A program made the position numbers and the translations under genes. Source: CALEAR01 sp035301485 (GTDB taxonomy: Bacteria; Pseudomonadota; Gammaproteobacteria; Pseudomonadales; Alcanivoracaceae). From it: a DNA stretch of 54,015 nt. Location: contig DATGUF010000037.1 of the NCBI GenBank assembly GCA_035301485.1, positions 1 through 54,015 on the forward strand, written 5' to 3'. The notes below the pieces were generated by a model that ran no database searches, was not told the DNA's origin, and saw nothing but the letters and a program-made list of their open reading frames with translations. Within the stretch, counting starts at the first letter, position 1. Each line of letters starts with the position of its first letter. Of the stretch, positions 1 through 9,096 are shown in pieces.

Positions 1-513
1 CACAATACGCAATGGGTGATGATTGGCTATTTGCAATCTAATAAAGCCCGTTACGTTGCTCGTTATGCCACTGAAATCCAATCATTAGATCGCCTTTCTT
101 TAGCGCGTACGCTACAGCGCCGCTTAGAGCTTGAAGATCGCCACATGGATGCCTTGGTGCAGGTAAAAACCTCCACAGAACCGAGTAAATACGGCATGGC
201 ACCAGCGGTTGTGGCTGAGTTTTTGCAACAGATTAGCGAAGAATGCCCTCGTTTACGGGTAAAAGGGCTTATGACCATGGCGGTGAACTCCACCGATGAA
301 GAGGCTGTGCGCGCTTGTTTTAGAAGCTTGAAAGAATTGCAGGTAGCTTTGCGCAAAGAGCTTAATTTGCCAGGTGTGTCTTTAGAGCGTTTATCCATGG
401 GCATGAGTGGCGACTATAAAATAGCCATCGAGGAAGGGGCCACAGAGGTCCGTATTGGCACTGCTATTTTTGGGCATCGCAAAGAACAGCGTGATTATTA
501 CTGGCCCGAATAA
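1..513 (+). CDS. yggS: YggS/PLPBP-family pyridoxal phosphate homeostasis protein, 5'-truncated by window edge
   Basis: This is the C-terminal ~170 residues of a YggS-type protein; the family is about 230 residues, so the N-terminal part with the PLP-binding lysine lies outside the window. The frame is open from base 1. The visible motifs are IGYLQSNK near the start, RVKGLMTM in the middle and SMGMSGDYKIAIEEGAT followed by VRIGTAIFG near the end, which form the phosphate-binding part of the fold III barrel. The family binds PLP without enzymatic activity and buffers free cofactor in the cytoplasm. The SMGMSGD form of the motif differs from the SLGMSDD form of Escherichia coli, so this may be a second subtype. 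The gene ends in a strong terminator hairpin and is not linked to proC here. Confidence 0.88.
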   Translation, partial: HNTQWVMIGYLQSNKARYVARYATEIQSLDRLSLARTLQRRLELEDRHMDALVQVKTSTEPSKYGMAPAVVAEFLQQISEECPRLRVKGLMTMAVNSTDEEAVRACFRSLKELQVALRKELNLPGVSLERLSMGMSGDYKIAIEEGATEVRIGTAIFGHRKEQRDYYWPE

Positions 514-537
514 CTTTGTCATAATTATTATGCCGAT

Positions 538-568
538 AAACGCGCCAGAATAGTTTGGCGCGTTTTTT
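538..568 (+). terminator. Intrinsic terminator after the YggS-family gene
   Basis: A ten-base stem (AAACGCGCCA at 538-547, TGGCGCGTTT at 556-565) with an eight-base loop runs into a T tract. It lies 25 bases after the stop codon. Confidence 0.85.
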
Positions 569-649
569 ATTTGTTAAAATCAATAGTCTGTTGCAGCAGA
601 TGGTAAGGCTGGTTTGCCCATGAGGGGTAGGTAAAAGGAGGCACGGTAA

Positions 650-2155
650 GTGCAAAGTAATTCTGCAGTAGATATAGATAACACTAGCGTTATTAGTGAC
701 GCTTTAAGATGGCGAATATTGGTGGTAATTCTTGCTGCCATTTCCATGTCCTTAATTAGCGTAAGCATCGTGAATGTGGCATTGCCGGCGATTCAGCAGG
801 GCCTTGATGCTACTGATTCAAGCTTGCAGTGGGTGTTATCTGGTTATGCGCTTACCTTTGGGGTGGTGCTTGTGGCTGCAGGCCGAGCAGGGGATATTTT
901 AGGCCGTGGTGGCCTTTTTCTTTTCGGCGTTCTTATCTTTACTTTAGCTTCCATTGCCTCTGGCTTGGCGCCTAATTCTACGGCTTTAAACATTGCTCGC
1001 TTTATTCAGGGAGTAGGCTCTGGTTTCTTAAACCCTCAAGGGTTAGGAATGATCCAGCAATACTTCCGCGGGGCAGAGCGTGCTAAAGCTTTTGGTTACT
1101 TTGGCAGTATGGTGGGGGTGTCGGTGGGTATTGGGCCTGTGCTCGGCGGCTTGCTCATTAAAGCTGCGGGCCCCGACATTGGTTGGCGACTAACGTTTTT
1201 GGTGAACGTGCCTTTTGGTATTTTTACCTTGATTATGGGCTATTTATGGTTCCCTAAGCCTTTGATTAGGCTAGGGGGCGATATGACAAAAAGCCGCCTT
1301 TATCGTTTGAAAACACTCTTCACTTCGTTAGATCCAATCGGTTCGCTGCTGCTTGGATTGGCGGTATTTACCATCTTATTTCCCTTTATGGAGGCGCGTA
1401 GCCAAGTATTAACTTGGTTGTTGTTGCCGTTAGGTTTGCTGCTTGTAGTGGCCTGGGTGCAGTGGGAGAAATATTTTAAAGCCAAGGGTTGTACCCCGAT
1501 GGTAGACCTCAATATATTCAAAACCCGCAGTTTTACTAACGGCACCACTATTATGTCGTTGTATTTTATGGGCATGACCAGTATTTGGGTGCTAGTAACC
1601 CTCTATATGCAATTGGGGATAGGGAAATCTGCCTTCGAAGCCAGTTTGATTGGTGTGCCATCAGCGTTTATTTCAGCTATTGCTGCTTATATAGCGGGCC
1701 GTTTGGTGATTAATTACGGCCGGCGTGTGGTGATTGGCGGTTTAATGCTTGGTGTGTTTGGCATTATCTTAAGCATGTCGGTGGTGTGGTTTAACTATAA
1801 TACGGGTTTAAGTATTTGGTGGCTGTTGGCAAGTTTGGCTTTCGTGGGCATGGCACAGGGCTCTGTGGTAAGCCCGAACCAGGCGCTTACGCTGGCGGAA
1901 GTTCCTTTGCAGTATGCAGGCAGTTCGGGTGCCATTATGCAAACGGGGCAGCGTATGGGCACCTCTGTGGGCATTGCTATGATCACCGCGGCTGTGTTTA
2001 CTTTATTAAGTTCCACCAACTGGGGCATAGCGGTAACAGCAGGCTTTATCTTAATTGCCATTATTATGATCTTGGCGTTGGTGATAGCCATTAAAGACTG
2101 GCGCGACCGTGGTGAACTCAGCCAGTATCAAAAAAAGAGCAGCCAACAGCATTAA
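650..2155 (+). CDS. MFS drug:H+ antiporter, DHA2 (EmrB/QacA) type
   Basis: A 501-residue inner-membrane protein with about 14 hydrophobic segments, the size and topology of DHA2 multidrug exporters. Motif A appears as GRAGDILGR after the second helix, and the antiporter motif C region is seen as GVSVGIGPVLGG near residue 165. The GTG start at 650 is supported by AAAGGAGG about eight bases upstream. The long loop near residues 190-225 is basic. It stands alone between a terminator and a convergent aldehyde dehydrogenase gene, with no membrane fusion partner next to it, so it probably acts as a single-component exporter. The substrate cannot be told from sequence; close relatives export drugs, dyes or small metabolites. 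Confidence 0.88.
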   Translation: MQSNSAVDIDNTSVISDALRWRILVVILAAISMSLISVSIVNVALPAIQQGLDATDSSLQWVLSGYALTFGVVLVAAGRAGDILGRGGLFLFGVLIFTLASIASGLAPNSTALNIARFIQGVGSGFLNPQGLGMIQQYFRGAERAKAFGYFGSMVGVSVGIGPVLGGLLIKAAGPDIGWRLTFLVNVPFGIFTLIMGYLWFPKPLIRLGGDMTKSRLYRLKTLFTSLDPIGSLLLGLAVFTILFPFMEARSQVLTWLLLPLGLLLVVAWVQWEKYFKAKGCTPMVDLNIFKTRSFTNGTTIMSLYFMGMTSIWVLVTLYMQLGIGKSAFEASLIGVPSAFISAIAAYIAGRLVINYGRRVVIGGLMLGVFGIILSMSVVWFNYNTGLSIWWLLASLAFVGMAQGSVVSPNQALTLAEVPLQYAGSSGAIMQTGQRMGTSVGIAMITAAVFTLLSSTNWGIAVTAGFILIAIIMILALVIAIKDWRDRGELSQYQKKSSQQH

Positions 2156-2241
2156 AGAAACAGTAGGGCTAGTATTCTTTATAAATTCTGGTAGATTGTA
2201 CCGCGGTCATTAAGAATGCGCTGATGTGTTGTTAATGCGAC

Positions 2242-2328
2242 GTAGGCCTACAGGCTGTTGTCGAACATTGTTAAGCAATGTTTCCACGGCGTTCGCGCGT
2301 TAAGCCACAAGCTTTTGCCACGAACGCC
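2242..2328. repeat. Cluster of three inverted repeats in the gap between MFS and aldehyde dehydrogenase genes
   Basis: Three palindromes lie in the 221-base convergent gap: GTAGGCCTAC at 2242-2251; AACATTG/CAATGTT at 2264-2270 and 2276-2282 with a five-base loop; and GGCGTTCG/CGAACGCC at 2288-2295 and 2321-2328 enclosing a smaller AAGC/GCTT stem. None has a clean T tract, so the set is not a textbook terminator. It may end both convergent transcripts, or be a REP-like element or a structured RNA. Confidence 0.5.
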
Positions 2329-2376
2329 TCCCCCTCTTAAGCACTTCAATAATACATCCCGCTTGTGCTCTTTGCT

Positions 2377-3798
2377 CTAGATAAAAACAGCTTTCTTTTC
2401 TAAAAATTCGTGTAAGCCATTAACTCCCCATTCGCGGCCTATTCCTGATTGTTTATAGCCTCCAAAAGGCGCCTGCATTTGTGCGCGCGCTCCATTGATA
2501 TGTACATTGCCCGCACGCAATTGCGCTGCCACTTCGAGCAGTTGTGCTTCGTTTTTACCCTGTATATAGGCAGACAGCCCGTAGTGTGTGTCGTTAGCTA
2601 TTGCAATGGCTTCCTCTACAGTGTCATAGGGAATTACGCAGAGCACTGGGCCAAAAATCTCTTCGCGGGCAATTTGCATATCGTTACGCACTTGGCTGAA
2701 AACGGTGGGGCTAATGTAAAAGCCTTGGCTAAGGTGTTTGGGGCGTTCTGTGCCTCCAATAAGCAAAGTGGCACCTTCATCTTGGCCAAGCTGAATATAG
2801 TACTTTACGCGTTCGTATTGGCGCTGGTTGGCGATAGGGCCTAATTGCGTGTTTTCATCCTGAGGGTCGCCCACCGTTAATGCTTGGCATTGTTCTTTTA
2901 TAAGCGCTTCTGCTTCGCTAAGCAGTGCGTTTGGCACGAGCAGGCGTGAAGGAGCATTACAGCTTTGGCCTGTGTTGTTCATCATGCCGCGCACGCTTAC
3001 TTTGATGGCTTGTTCTAGGTCGCAATCGGGCAGCACAATATTGGGCGATTTGCCGCCAAGTTCTAACGCCACGCGTTTGATAGTGGGCGCGGCTTCAGTG
3101 CTAACGGATACGCCGGCACGGTTTGAGCCGGTGAGCGAAACCACATCAATACGTGGGTCTGAAGATAATAAGGGGCCAACGTATTCACCTTGGCCAAAAA
3201 TCATGTTGAAAACCCCTTTCGGTGGGTTAGCTTCGGCAATAATTTCGGCCAAAATAATGGCAGAAAGGGGCGCTAGTTCGCTTGGTTTATACACCATGGT
3301 GCAGCCTGCTAATAGAGCGGGTGCTATTTTGCACAGCGCTTGGTTCATGGGCCAGTTCCAGGGTGTGATTAATGCAGCCACGCCTGCCGCTTCATGGCGT
3401 AATAAAAAGCCTTCGTGTTGTTCTTCAAAAGCAAAGCTTTCAGCTAGGGCGAGGGTGGTATCAAGATGGGCTAAACCAAGAGGGGCTTGTGCTCGTTTAG
3501 CCAGTGAGATGGGCGCCCCCATTTCGGTGCTGATGGCTTGCGCAATATCATCGAGCCGCTTTTCATAACCCGCGCGAATGCGTTTTAAGAGTGCAATACG
3601 TTCAGAAAGTGGTGCTTGGCTATAAGCATTGAAAGCATCACTGGCCGCTTGAATGGCGGCATCAACTTCTGTTTGTGTGGCCAGAGTAAGGTGGCCCATG
3701 GCCTCTTCGGTGGCGGGGTTGATGATTGGAAACTCATTGTTTTGATCACTTGGGGTGCGCCAAGCGCCGTTGATGTAAAAGCTTTTATATAAAGGCAT
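2377..3798 (-). CDS. NAD(P)+-dependent aldehyde dehydrogenase
   Basis: A 473-residue aldehyde dehydrogenase of usual family length. It shows the Rossmann segment motif SLTGSNRAG, the general-base glutamate in ALELGGKSPN, the catalytic cysteine in NNTGQSC and the C-terminal EEIFGPVL. It oxidises an aldehyde to the acid in the cytoplasm; the substrate is not evident. I prefer the ATG at 3798, with AAGGA seven bases upstream, over the in-frame TTG at 3804. It is read toward the MFS gene and away from the pump operon and has no operon partner. It may belong to a broad aldehyde clean-up group such as betaine-aldehyde or medium-chain aldehyde dehydrogenases, but the subfamily is a guess. Confidence 0.9.
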   Translation of the reverse strand: MPLYKSFYINGAWRTPSDQNNEFPIINPATEEAMGHLTLATQTEVDAAIQAASDAFNAYSQAPLSERIALLKRIRAGYEKRLDDIAQAISTEMGAPISLAKRAQAPLGLAHLDTTLALAESFAFEEQHEGFLLRHEAAGVAALITPWNWPMNQALCKIAPALLAGCTMVYKPSELAPLSAIILAEIIAEANPPKGVFNMIFGQGEYVGPLLSSDPRIDVVSLTGSNRAGVSVSTEAAPTIKRVALELGGKSPNIVLPDCDLEQAIKVSVRGMMNNTGQSCNAPSRLLVPNALLSEAEALIKEQCQALTVGDPQDENTQLGPIANQRQYERVKYYIQLGQDEGATLLIGGTERPKHLSQGFYISPTVFSQVRNDMQIAREEIFGPVLCVIPYDTVEEAIAIANDTHYGLSAYIQGKNEAQLLEVAAQLRAGNVHINGARAQMQAPFGGYKQSGIGREWGVNGLHEFLEKKAVFI

Positions 3799-3896
3799 AT
3801 TCAAATCCTTAGGCGTTATACTGTGATTGTCATTCTTATGCGTATGATTGTGCCTAAGATTTTAAAAAAATGTTAGGTTTTTATACTTAATAAAAG

Positions 3897-3921
3897 AAGC
3901 CGGCTAAGAACTAGCCGGCTT
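3897..3921 (-). terminator. Intrinsic terminator of the RND efflux operon
   Basis: A ten-base perfect stem (AAGCCGGCTA at 3897-3906, TAGCCGGCTT at 3912-3921) with a five-base loop. Read leftward it is followed by CTTTTATT. It sits 13 bases past the end of the pump gene. Confidence 0.8.
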
Positions 3922-3934
3922 TTAGGGTGGGAAG

Positions 3935-6900
3935 TTACGGAGTGTTAGTGAGTTCTTTTTCGGTCTCGTTATAGAGGGGCACGCCAGATAGTTTACGCAC
4001 CACCACATAGAACAATGGGATGAAGAAGATAGCTAACACTGTGGCAGCTAACATGCCGCCAAACACCCCTGTACCAATGGCGTTACGGGCACCAGAGCCT
4101 GCTCCTGTGCTGAGCATCAGGGGCGTTACACCAAACATAAAGGCAAGGGAGGTCATGAGAATTGGGCGCAACCTCATGCGCACCGCTTCTAGGGTCGCAT
4201 TAATTAACCCACGGCCTTCTTTTTCGAGGTCTTGAGCAAATTCGGCAATCAAAATAGCGTTTTTAGCTGAGAGCCCAATGGTGGTCAAAAGCCCCACCTG
4301 GAAGAACACGTCGTTGTTTAAGCCGCGGAAGTAAGCACCGAGAACGGCACCTAACACACCGAGTGGTACGATTAGCATCACAGAGAAAGGGATCGACCAA
4401 CTTTCATACAGTGCTGCTAAGCAAAGTAATACCACTAACATGGAAAGGGCATAAAGTGCGGGGGCTTGGTTGCCGGATTGTTGCTCTTGATAAGAGAGGC
4501 CCGTCCATTCATGGCCAAAGCCGTGTGGAAGCTGTGCTACGAGCTCTTCCATGGCTGCCATGGCGTCACCGGTACTGTAACCAGGTGCGGCAGTGCCCTG
4601 GATGTTAAGTGAGGAAACACCGTTGAAACGCTCGGTTTGCATGGCGCCTGAAATCCATTCGCCATCCACAAAGTTGGAAAAGGAAACCATTTCGCCTTTG
4701 TTGTTGCGCACATGCCACTTAGCAATGTCTTCAGGCACCATGCGGTATTGGGCGTCTGCTTGCACATACACCTTTTTCACGCGTCCGCGGTCTACAAAGT
4801 CGTTAACATAGTTCGAGCCCCAGGCCACGGAGAGGGTGTCGTTAATGGCGCCAATGGAAACTCCCATGGAGCGCGCTTTTTCTTGGTCGATAATAAGGCG
4901 GTACTGTGTGCCATCAGGCTGGCCGTTTTGGCGCACCCCCACTAAGGCATCGTGAGCATTAGCCATTTGTAAGAGTTGTTGGCTTGCTTGTGTTAATGCT
5001 TCGTGGCCAAGGCCCGCGCGATCTTGTAATTGCATGCTGAACCCGGCTGAAACCCCCAAAGCTGGAATGGCGGGAGGGTTTAAGGCAAAGATGACAGCTT
5101 CACGGATGGTGCCATAAAACGCCATGGAGCGGCCGATAAGGGCATGAATATTGTCTTTGTTGAGGTCTCGCTCACCCCAAGGTTTCAAGCGAACGAAGGC
5201 CATACCCATGTTTTGGCCGCGCCCTGCAAAGCTAAAACCAGCCACACCGAAGAATGAATCCACTACGTCACTTTCTTGTGAGCTGAAGTACTTTTCCATT
5301 TTATCGATGACAGCCAGGGTTTGCTCTTGCGTGCTACCAGCAGGCAGTTGGATGATGGACATCATGATGCCTTGGTCTTCCTCAGGTAAAAAAGCGGAGG
5401 GCAGTTTCATGAAGGTAAACCCTAGTACACCTACAATGGCTAAGTAAATAACAACGTAGCGGCCACGGCGTTGCAAGATGTGGCTTACTGTGCCTTGGTA
5501 TTTTTTCGTGCTTTTTTCAAAGCCGCGGTTAAAGGCGTTGAAGAAGCGGCCCAATGGGGTGCGTTTAGGAGGGTGGCCACCTTTGGGTATGGGTTTGAGC
5601 ATGGTGGCGCATAGGGCGGGAGTGAGGATCACCGCCACAATCACGGAGAACACCATGGCTGAGACAATAGTAATAGAGAATTGCTTATAAATGGCACCTG
5701 TGGAGCCTGGGAAGAAAGCCATGGGCACAAACACAGCGGAAAGAACAAGTGCAATACCCACTAGTGCACCCATAATTTGGCCCATGGAGCGCCGTGCTGC
5801 ATCCCGAGGTGAAAGGCCTTCTTCCACCATTACCCGTTCCACGTTTTCCACTACTACAATGGCGTCGTCCACCAATAAACCAATAGCCAGCACAAGCCCA
5901 AACATGGTGAGTGTGTTGATGGTAAACCCAAAGGCAATGAGCACCGCTAAGGTGCCAAGTAGTACTACGGGCACTGCAATGGTGGGAATAAGCGTGGCAC
6001 GGAAGTTTTGTAAAAACAGGTACATAATAATGAAGACCAAGATGATGGCTTCAAAGAGCGTCATAAGTACTTCTGTAATAGATACCTTTACAAAGGGAGT
6101 GGTGTCGTAAGGGTATTGAACTTCTAAACCGGCTGGGAAGAACTCTTCAAGCTCGGCAATGCGAGCACGCACACGATTAGCGGTATCTAAAGCATTGGCC
6201 CCTGTGGCTAGGTTAATCGCCATTCCTGTGGCGGCCAAGCCGTTGTAGCGGCTTTCAATGGCGTAGTTTTCTGCGCCTAGTTCAATGCTGGCCACATCGG
6301 CTAATTTAACGCTAGAGCCATCGGGCTGTACGTTGAGCAAAATATTGCCAAATTCTTCGGGGGTAGAAAGCTGTGTTTGCGCAATCAGCGTGGCGTTAAG
6401 CTGCTGGTTTTCTATAGAAGGAGCGCCGCCTAATTCACCACTGGCCACGTGATGGTTTTGCTCTCTAATTGCGTTAATCACGTCGCTTGGCGTCATGGCA
6501 TATTCGTTGAGCTTGTAGGCATCAAGCCAAATGCGCATGGCATAGGGCGCACCAAAAAGCTGTGTTTGGCCTACACCTTGTACACGGCTAATGGGGTCTT
6601 GAATGTTGGTGGCCACGTAATCACCGATGTCAGATTTGTTCATGGAACCATCGGCGGAGGTGAAAGCTACAACCATGAGGAATGAGTCTGAAGATTTACT
6701 CACGTTTACGCCGAGCTGCTGCACTTGCTGCGGCAAAAGTGGCATGGCTCGGTCTAATTTGTTTTGTACTTGTACTTGCGCAATATCAGGGTCTGTCCCT
6801 GGCGCAAAGGTTAGTACAGTAGAGGAGCTACCGGAGGAGTCGCTCTTTGAGGTCATATAGAGCAAGTTATCGAGCCCGTTCATTTGTTGCTCGATCACTT

Positions 6901-7087
6901 GGGTGACGGAGTCTTCAACCGTTTGTGCTGAGGCACCGCGGAAAGTAGCACGGATGCTCACTTCGGGTGGCGCCACCTGAGGATATTGCTCTACAGGGAG
7001 TGCATTAATAGAAAGCAAGCCAGCAAGCATGATGATGATGGCAATCACCCAAGCAAAAATAGGGCGGTCAATAAAGAAATTAGCCAT
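3935..7087 (-). CDS. RND multidrug efflux permease, AcrB/MexB (HAE1) type
   Basis: A 1050-residue inner-membrane pump of the AcrB class, collinear with AcrB. It starts MANFFIDRPIFAWVIAI, the usual first helix, and carries the proton-relay pair Asp407-Asp408 in GLLVDDAIVVVEN with a matching lysine near residue 940 in LSAKNAIL. It would form a trimer that drives substrate from the periplasm or membrane through a TolC-type channel using the proton gradient. It begins three bases after the stop of the membrane fusion gene, so the two are co-transcribed. No outer-membrane channel gene follows, so an unlinked TolC-like protein is needed. The sequence resembles AcrB, MexB and TtgB about equally by eye, so I give no symbol. 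Confidence 0.96.
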   Translation of the reverse strand: MANFFIDRPIFAWVIAIIIMLAGLLSINALPVEQYPQVAPPEVSIRATFRGASAQTVEDSVTQVIEQQMNGLDNLLYMTSKSDSSGSSSTVLTFAPGTDPDIAQVQVQNKLDRAMPLLPQQVQQLGVNVSKSSDSFLMVVAFTSADGSMNKSDIGDYVATNIQDPISRVQGVGQTQLFGAPYAMRIWLDAYKLNEYAMTPSDVINAIREQNHHVASGELGGAPSIENQQLNATLIAQTQLSTPEEFGNILLNVQPDGSSVKLADVASIELGAENYAIESRYNGLAATGMAINLATGANALDTANRVRARIAELEEFFPAGLEVQYPYDTTPFVKVSITEVLMTLFEAIILVFIIMYLFLQNFRATLIPTIAVPVVLLGTLAVLIAFGFTINTLTMFGLVLAIGLLVDDAIVVVENVERVMVEEGLSPRDAARRSMGQIMGALVGIALVLSAVFVPMAFFPGSTGAIYKQFSITIVSAMVFSVIVAVILTPALCATMLKPIPKGGHPPKRTPLGRFFNAFNRGFEKSTKKYQGTVSHILQRRGRYVVIYLAIVGVLGFTFMKLPSAFLPEEDQGIMMSIIQLPAGSTQEQTLAVIDKMEKYFSSQESDVVDSFFGVAGFSFAGRGQNMGMAFVRLKPWGERDLNKDNIHALIGRSMAFYGTIREAVIFALNPPAIPALGVSAGFSMQLQDRAGLGHEALTQASQQLLQMANAHDALVGVRQNGQPDGTQYRLIIDQEKARSMGVSIGAINDTLSVAWGSNYVNDFVDRGRVKKVYVQADAQYRMVPEDIAKWHVRNNKGEMVSFSNFVDGEWISGAMQTERFNGVSSLNIQGTAAPGYSTGDAMAAMEELVAQLPHGFGHEWTGLSYQEQQSGNQAPALYALSMLVVLLCLAALYESWSIPFSVMLIVPLGVLGAVLGAYFRGLNNDVFFQVGLLTTIGLSAKNAILIAEFAQDLEKEGRGLINATLEAVRMRLRPILMTSLAFMFGVTPLMLSTGAGSGARNAIGTGVFGGMLAATVLAIFFIPLFYVVVRKLSGVPLYNETEKELTNTP

Positions 7088-7090
7088 GGG

Positions 7091-8248
7091 TTAATTTCCT
7101 TCTGCGTTAGCTTGGTTGGTTTCGATAGCAACAGGGTTAGCGATAACACCAGGCCTTACTTTTTGTAGGCCTTCAACGATCACGCGATCTCCTTGGTGTA
7201 AACCGCTTTCAATTAACCACTGGTTACCCACAGTGCGGTTGGCAACCACAGGGCGTATTTCCACTTTGTTGTCATCATCGAGCGTCATCACAGAAGCGTT
7301 GCCGATGGGGTCTCGTTGTAGTGTTTTCTGAGGAACGAGAATGGCGTTTTCAACCATACCTTCAGGGGTAATAGCTCGTACATACATACCTGGTAGAAGG
7401 GTGCCATCAGGGTTAGGGAACAGTGCACGTAAGGTAACAGCGCCGGTGGTTTCACCCACAACGGCTTCGGCAAATTGTAATTCGCCTGTTTGGTCGTATT
7501 GGCCGCCGGTTTCAAAAAATAGTTGTACAGGAATTGTGCCATCTTGCGACGCCTTTAATTTTCCACTTGCAATGGCCTGGCGCAATTCGCGTAAAGAAGA
7601 AACGGATTGCGTCATGTCCACATAAACGGGATCAAGTTGGCGGATGGTGGCCAGATGAGCTGCTTGGTTAGCCGTTACCAAGGCGCCTTCGGTGGCATTG
7701 GAGCGGCCTATTTGCCCATCAATAGGAGCCCTGATAATGGTGTAATCGAGGTTGATTTTGGCTTTTTCTAAAGCGGCTTGAGAAGCAGAAATTTGTGCTT
7801 TTAATTCAGCTAAGCTTGCTTCGGACTCGTCAAATTCCTGCTGGCTTACCACTTTACGATCCATGAGAGTGCTCATTCTATTGTGGCGAACTTGCTGTAT
7901 GTTAAGTTGGCTTTTAGCTTTGTTTAAGTTGGCCTTGGCGGTAGCGTAATCGGCCTCATAAAGACGCTTGTCGATACGGTATAGCGCTTGCCCCTTCGTC
8001 ACGGTTTCGCCTTCAGTGAATAAACGCTCTTCAATAATACCGCTAATTTGCGGGCGCACTTCAGCCGTTTTCGAGGCTGCCACGCGGCCTGGTAGGTCGC
8101 GGTTTAAGGTAACGTTTTCTTCTTTAAGCGTAATAACAGCTACTTCAGGTGGCGGTAGAGCAGTTGGCGTAGTGGTCTCTTCGGCGCAAGCGGTTAAGAA
8201 GAGAGAAAGAATTAAAGCAAGCCATAGAGGTTGGGTGCTACGACGCAT
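7091..8248 (-). CDS. RND efflux membrane fusion lipoprotein, AcrA/MexA type
   Basis: A 385-residue periplasmic adaptor. The N-terminus MRRSTQPLWLALILSLFLTAC is a lipoprotein signal with an LTAC lipobox, so the mature protein should be anchored in the membrane by its first cysteine. After this come the barrel-sandwich half (GRVAASKTAEVRPQISG), a helical hairpin rich in Lys, Glu and Gln near residues 95-165 that docks to the outer channel, and the second lipoyl half (TIIRAPIDGQIG). I place the start at 8248, where AAAGG lies seven bases upstream; the in-frame ATG at 8263 has no Shine-Dalgarno sequence and would add five residues before the signal peptide. It is the first gene of the pump operon. 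Confidence 0.94.
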   Translation of the reverse strand: MRRSTQPLWLALILSLFLTACAEETTTPTALPPPEVAVITLKEENVTLNRDLPGRVAASKTAEVRPQISGIIEERLFTEGETVTKGQALYRIDKRLYEADYATAKANLNKAKSQLNIQQVRHNRMSTLMDRKVVSQQEFDESEASLAELKAQISASQAALEKAKINLDYTIIRAPIDGQIGRSNATEGALVTANQAAHLATIRQLDPVYVDMTQSVSSLRELRQAIASGKLKASQDGTIPVQLFFETGGQYDQTGELQFAEAVVGETTGAVTLRALFPNPDGTLLPGMYVRAITPEGMVENAILVPQKTLQRDPIGNASVMTLDDDNKVEIRPVVANRTVGNQWLIESGLHQGDRVIVEGLQKVRPGVIANPVAIETNQANAEGN

Positions 8249-8352
8249 AGGTAAGCCTTTCATGTGCAGTTAAGAATGAGTTTTCAATTGTCTCTTTTAT
8301 TTAGGGCTAAGTAAAAGCGAAACGCTTTTTAAGAACCCATAATTAGCTTTGG

Positions 8353-8384
8353 ACTATACATACATTCATTGGTGTATGTATAGT
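8353..8384. promoter_or_regulatory. Probable AcrR/TtgR-type operator, perfect 12-bp inverted repeat
   Basis: ACTATACATACA at 8353-8364 is repeated inverted as TGTATGTATAGT at 8373-8384, with an eight-base spacer. It lies in the 201-base gap between the divergent pump operon and the AcrR-like gene. The inner arms TACATACA and TGTATGTA match the arms of the known E. coli AcrR operator, which is also a 24-base palindrome. I infer that the adjacent TetR-family protein binds here and represses both directions. Confidence 0.85.
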
Positions 8385-8449
8385 TCTGCATGAGTTCTAT
8401 TAGCAAGTTTTTCATTTATGGCTTCTTTAAATAACGATTAGGTATAACT

Positions 8450-9094
8450 ATGGGCAGGCGTACTAAGTTAGAAGCGGCAAAAACGAAAGAAGCTATTTTG
8501 GCAGCTGCAGAAAAGGTGTTTTATCAACAAGGGGTAGGCGCCACTACACTAACCCATATTGCTAAGGAAGCCAATGTTACAAGAGGTGCCATTTATTGGC
8601 ATTTCAAAAATAAACAAGATTTGTTTGAGGCCATGATTTGCCGCCGCCAGCTACCTATGGAAGTGCTGCTTGATGAAGTGCGCACTGCTGATGGGCGTAT
8701 GGCTTTATCTAAGCTTCACAAGCATTTGGTGCGCACGTTGCAGCAAGCAGTAGTAGATGAAGGCTACCAACATTTTTACGCTACGGTGCTGCACAAATGT
8801 GAAATTAACGCTGAGAATGCTTCGTTATTAGAGCGGCAGCGTAAGATATTTGACGCGACGGGTGAAAAAATAGCCTTGATATTAGCAGTAGCTATGAGTG
8901 CAGGAGAGTTGCCCTCAACGCTTAATGTTAAAAAAGCGGTGCCGTTCCTCCAATCTAGCATGATTGGTTTGCTTTATAGCTGGCTTATGTCCCCTGATAG
9001 CTTTGATTTGTATCAATATGCGGATGGCTATGTGAGTACGTTGCTGAATGGGTTAAAGTTTAGCACAGCTTTCCAGAAACCTAATGAGGAATAA
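8450..9094 (+). CDS. TetR/AcrR-family repressor of the adjacent RND pump
   Basis: A 214-residue TetR-family protein. The N-terminal DNA-binding domain (about residues 10-60) contains ITHIAKEANVTRGAIYWHF-type helix-turn-helix residues and starts MGRRTKLEAAKTKEAIL, very close to AcrR. The rest is the all-helical ligand-binding and dimer domain. Proteins of this type bind pump substrates and then release the operator. It is divergent from the pump operon across the palindrome, so it is very likely its local repressor and autoregulates. It is followed by surE after only two bases, so release of repression should also change surE transcription. The start ATG has only a weak AGG upstream. Confidence 0.93.
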   Translation: MGRRTKLEAAKTKEAILAAAEKVFYQQGVGATTLTHIAKEANVTRGAIYWHFKNKQDLFEAMICRRQLPMEVLLDEVRTADGRMALSKLHKHLVRTLQQAVVDEGYQHFYATVLHKCEINAENASLLERQRKIFDATGEKIALILAVAMSAGELPSTLNVKKAVPFLQSSMIGLLYSWLMSPDSFDLYQYADGYVSTLLNGLKFSTAFQKPNEE

Positions 9095-9096
9095 GT

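Noticed and set aside
8313..8329. AAAAGCG/CGCTTTT hairpin in the leader of the membrane fusion gene, considered as an attenuator
   Set aside because: The stem is short and AT-rich, and the T run faces the wrong way for the pump operon; chance is as likely.
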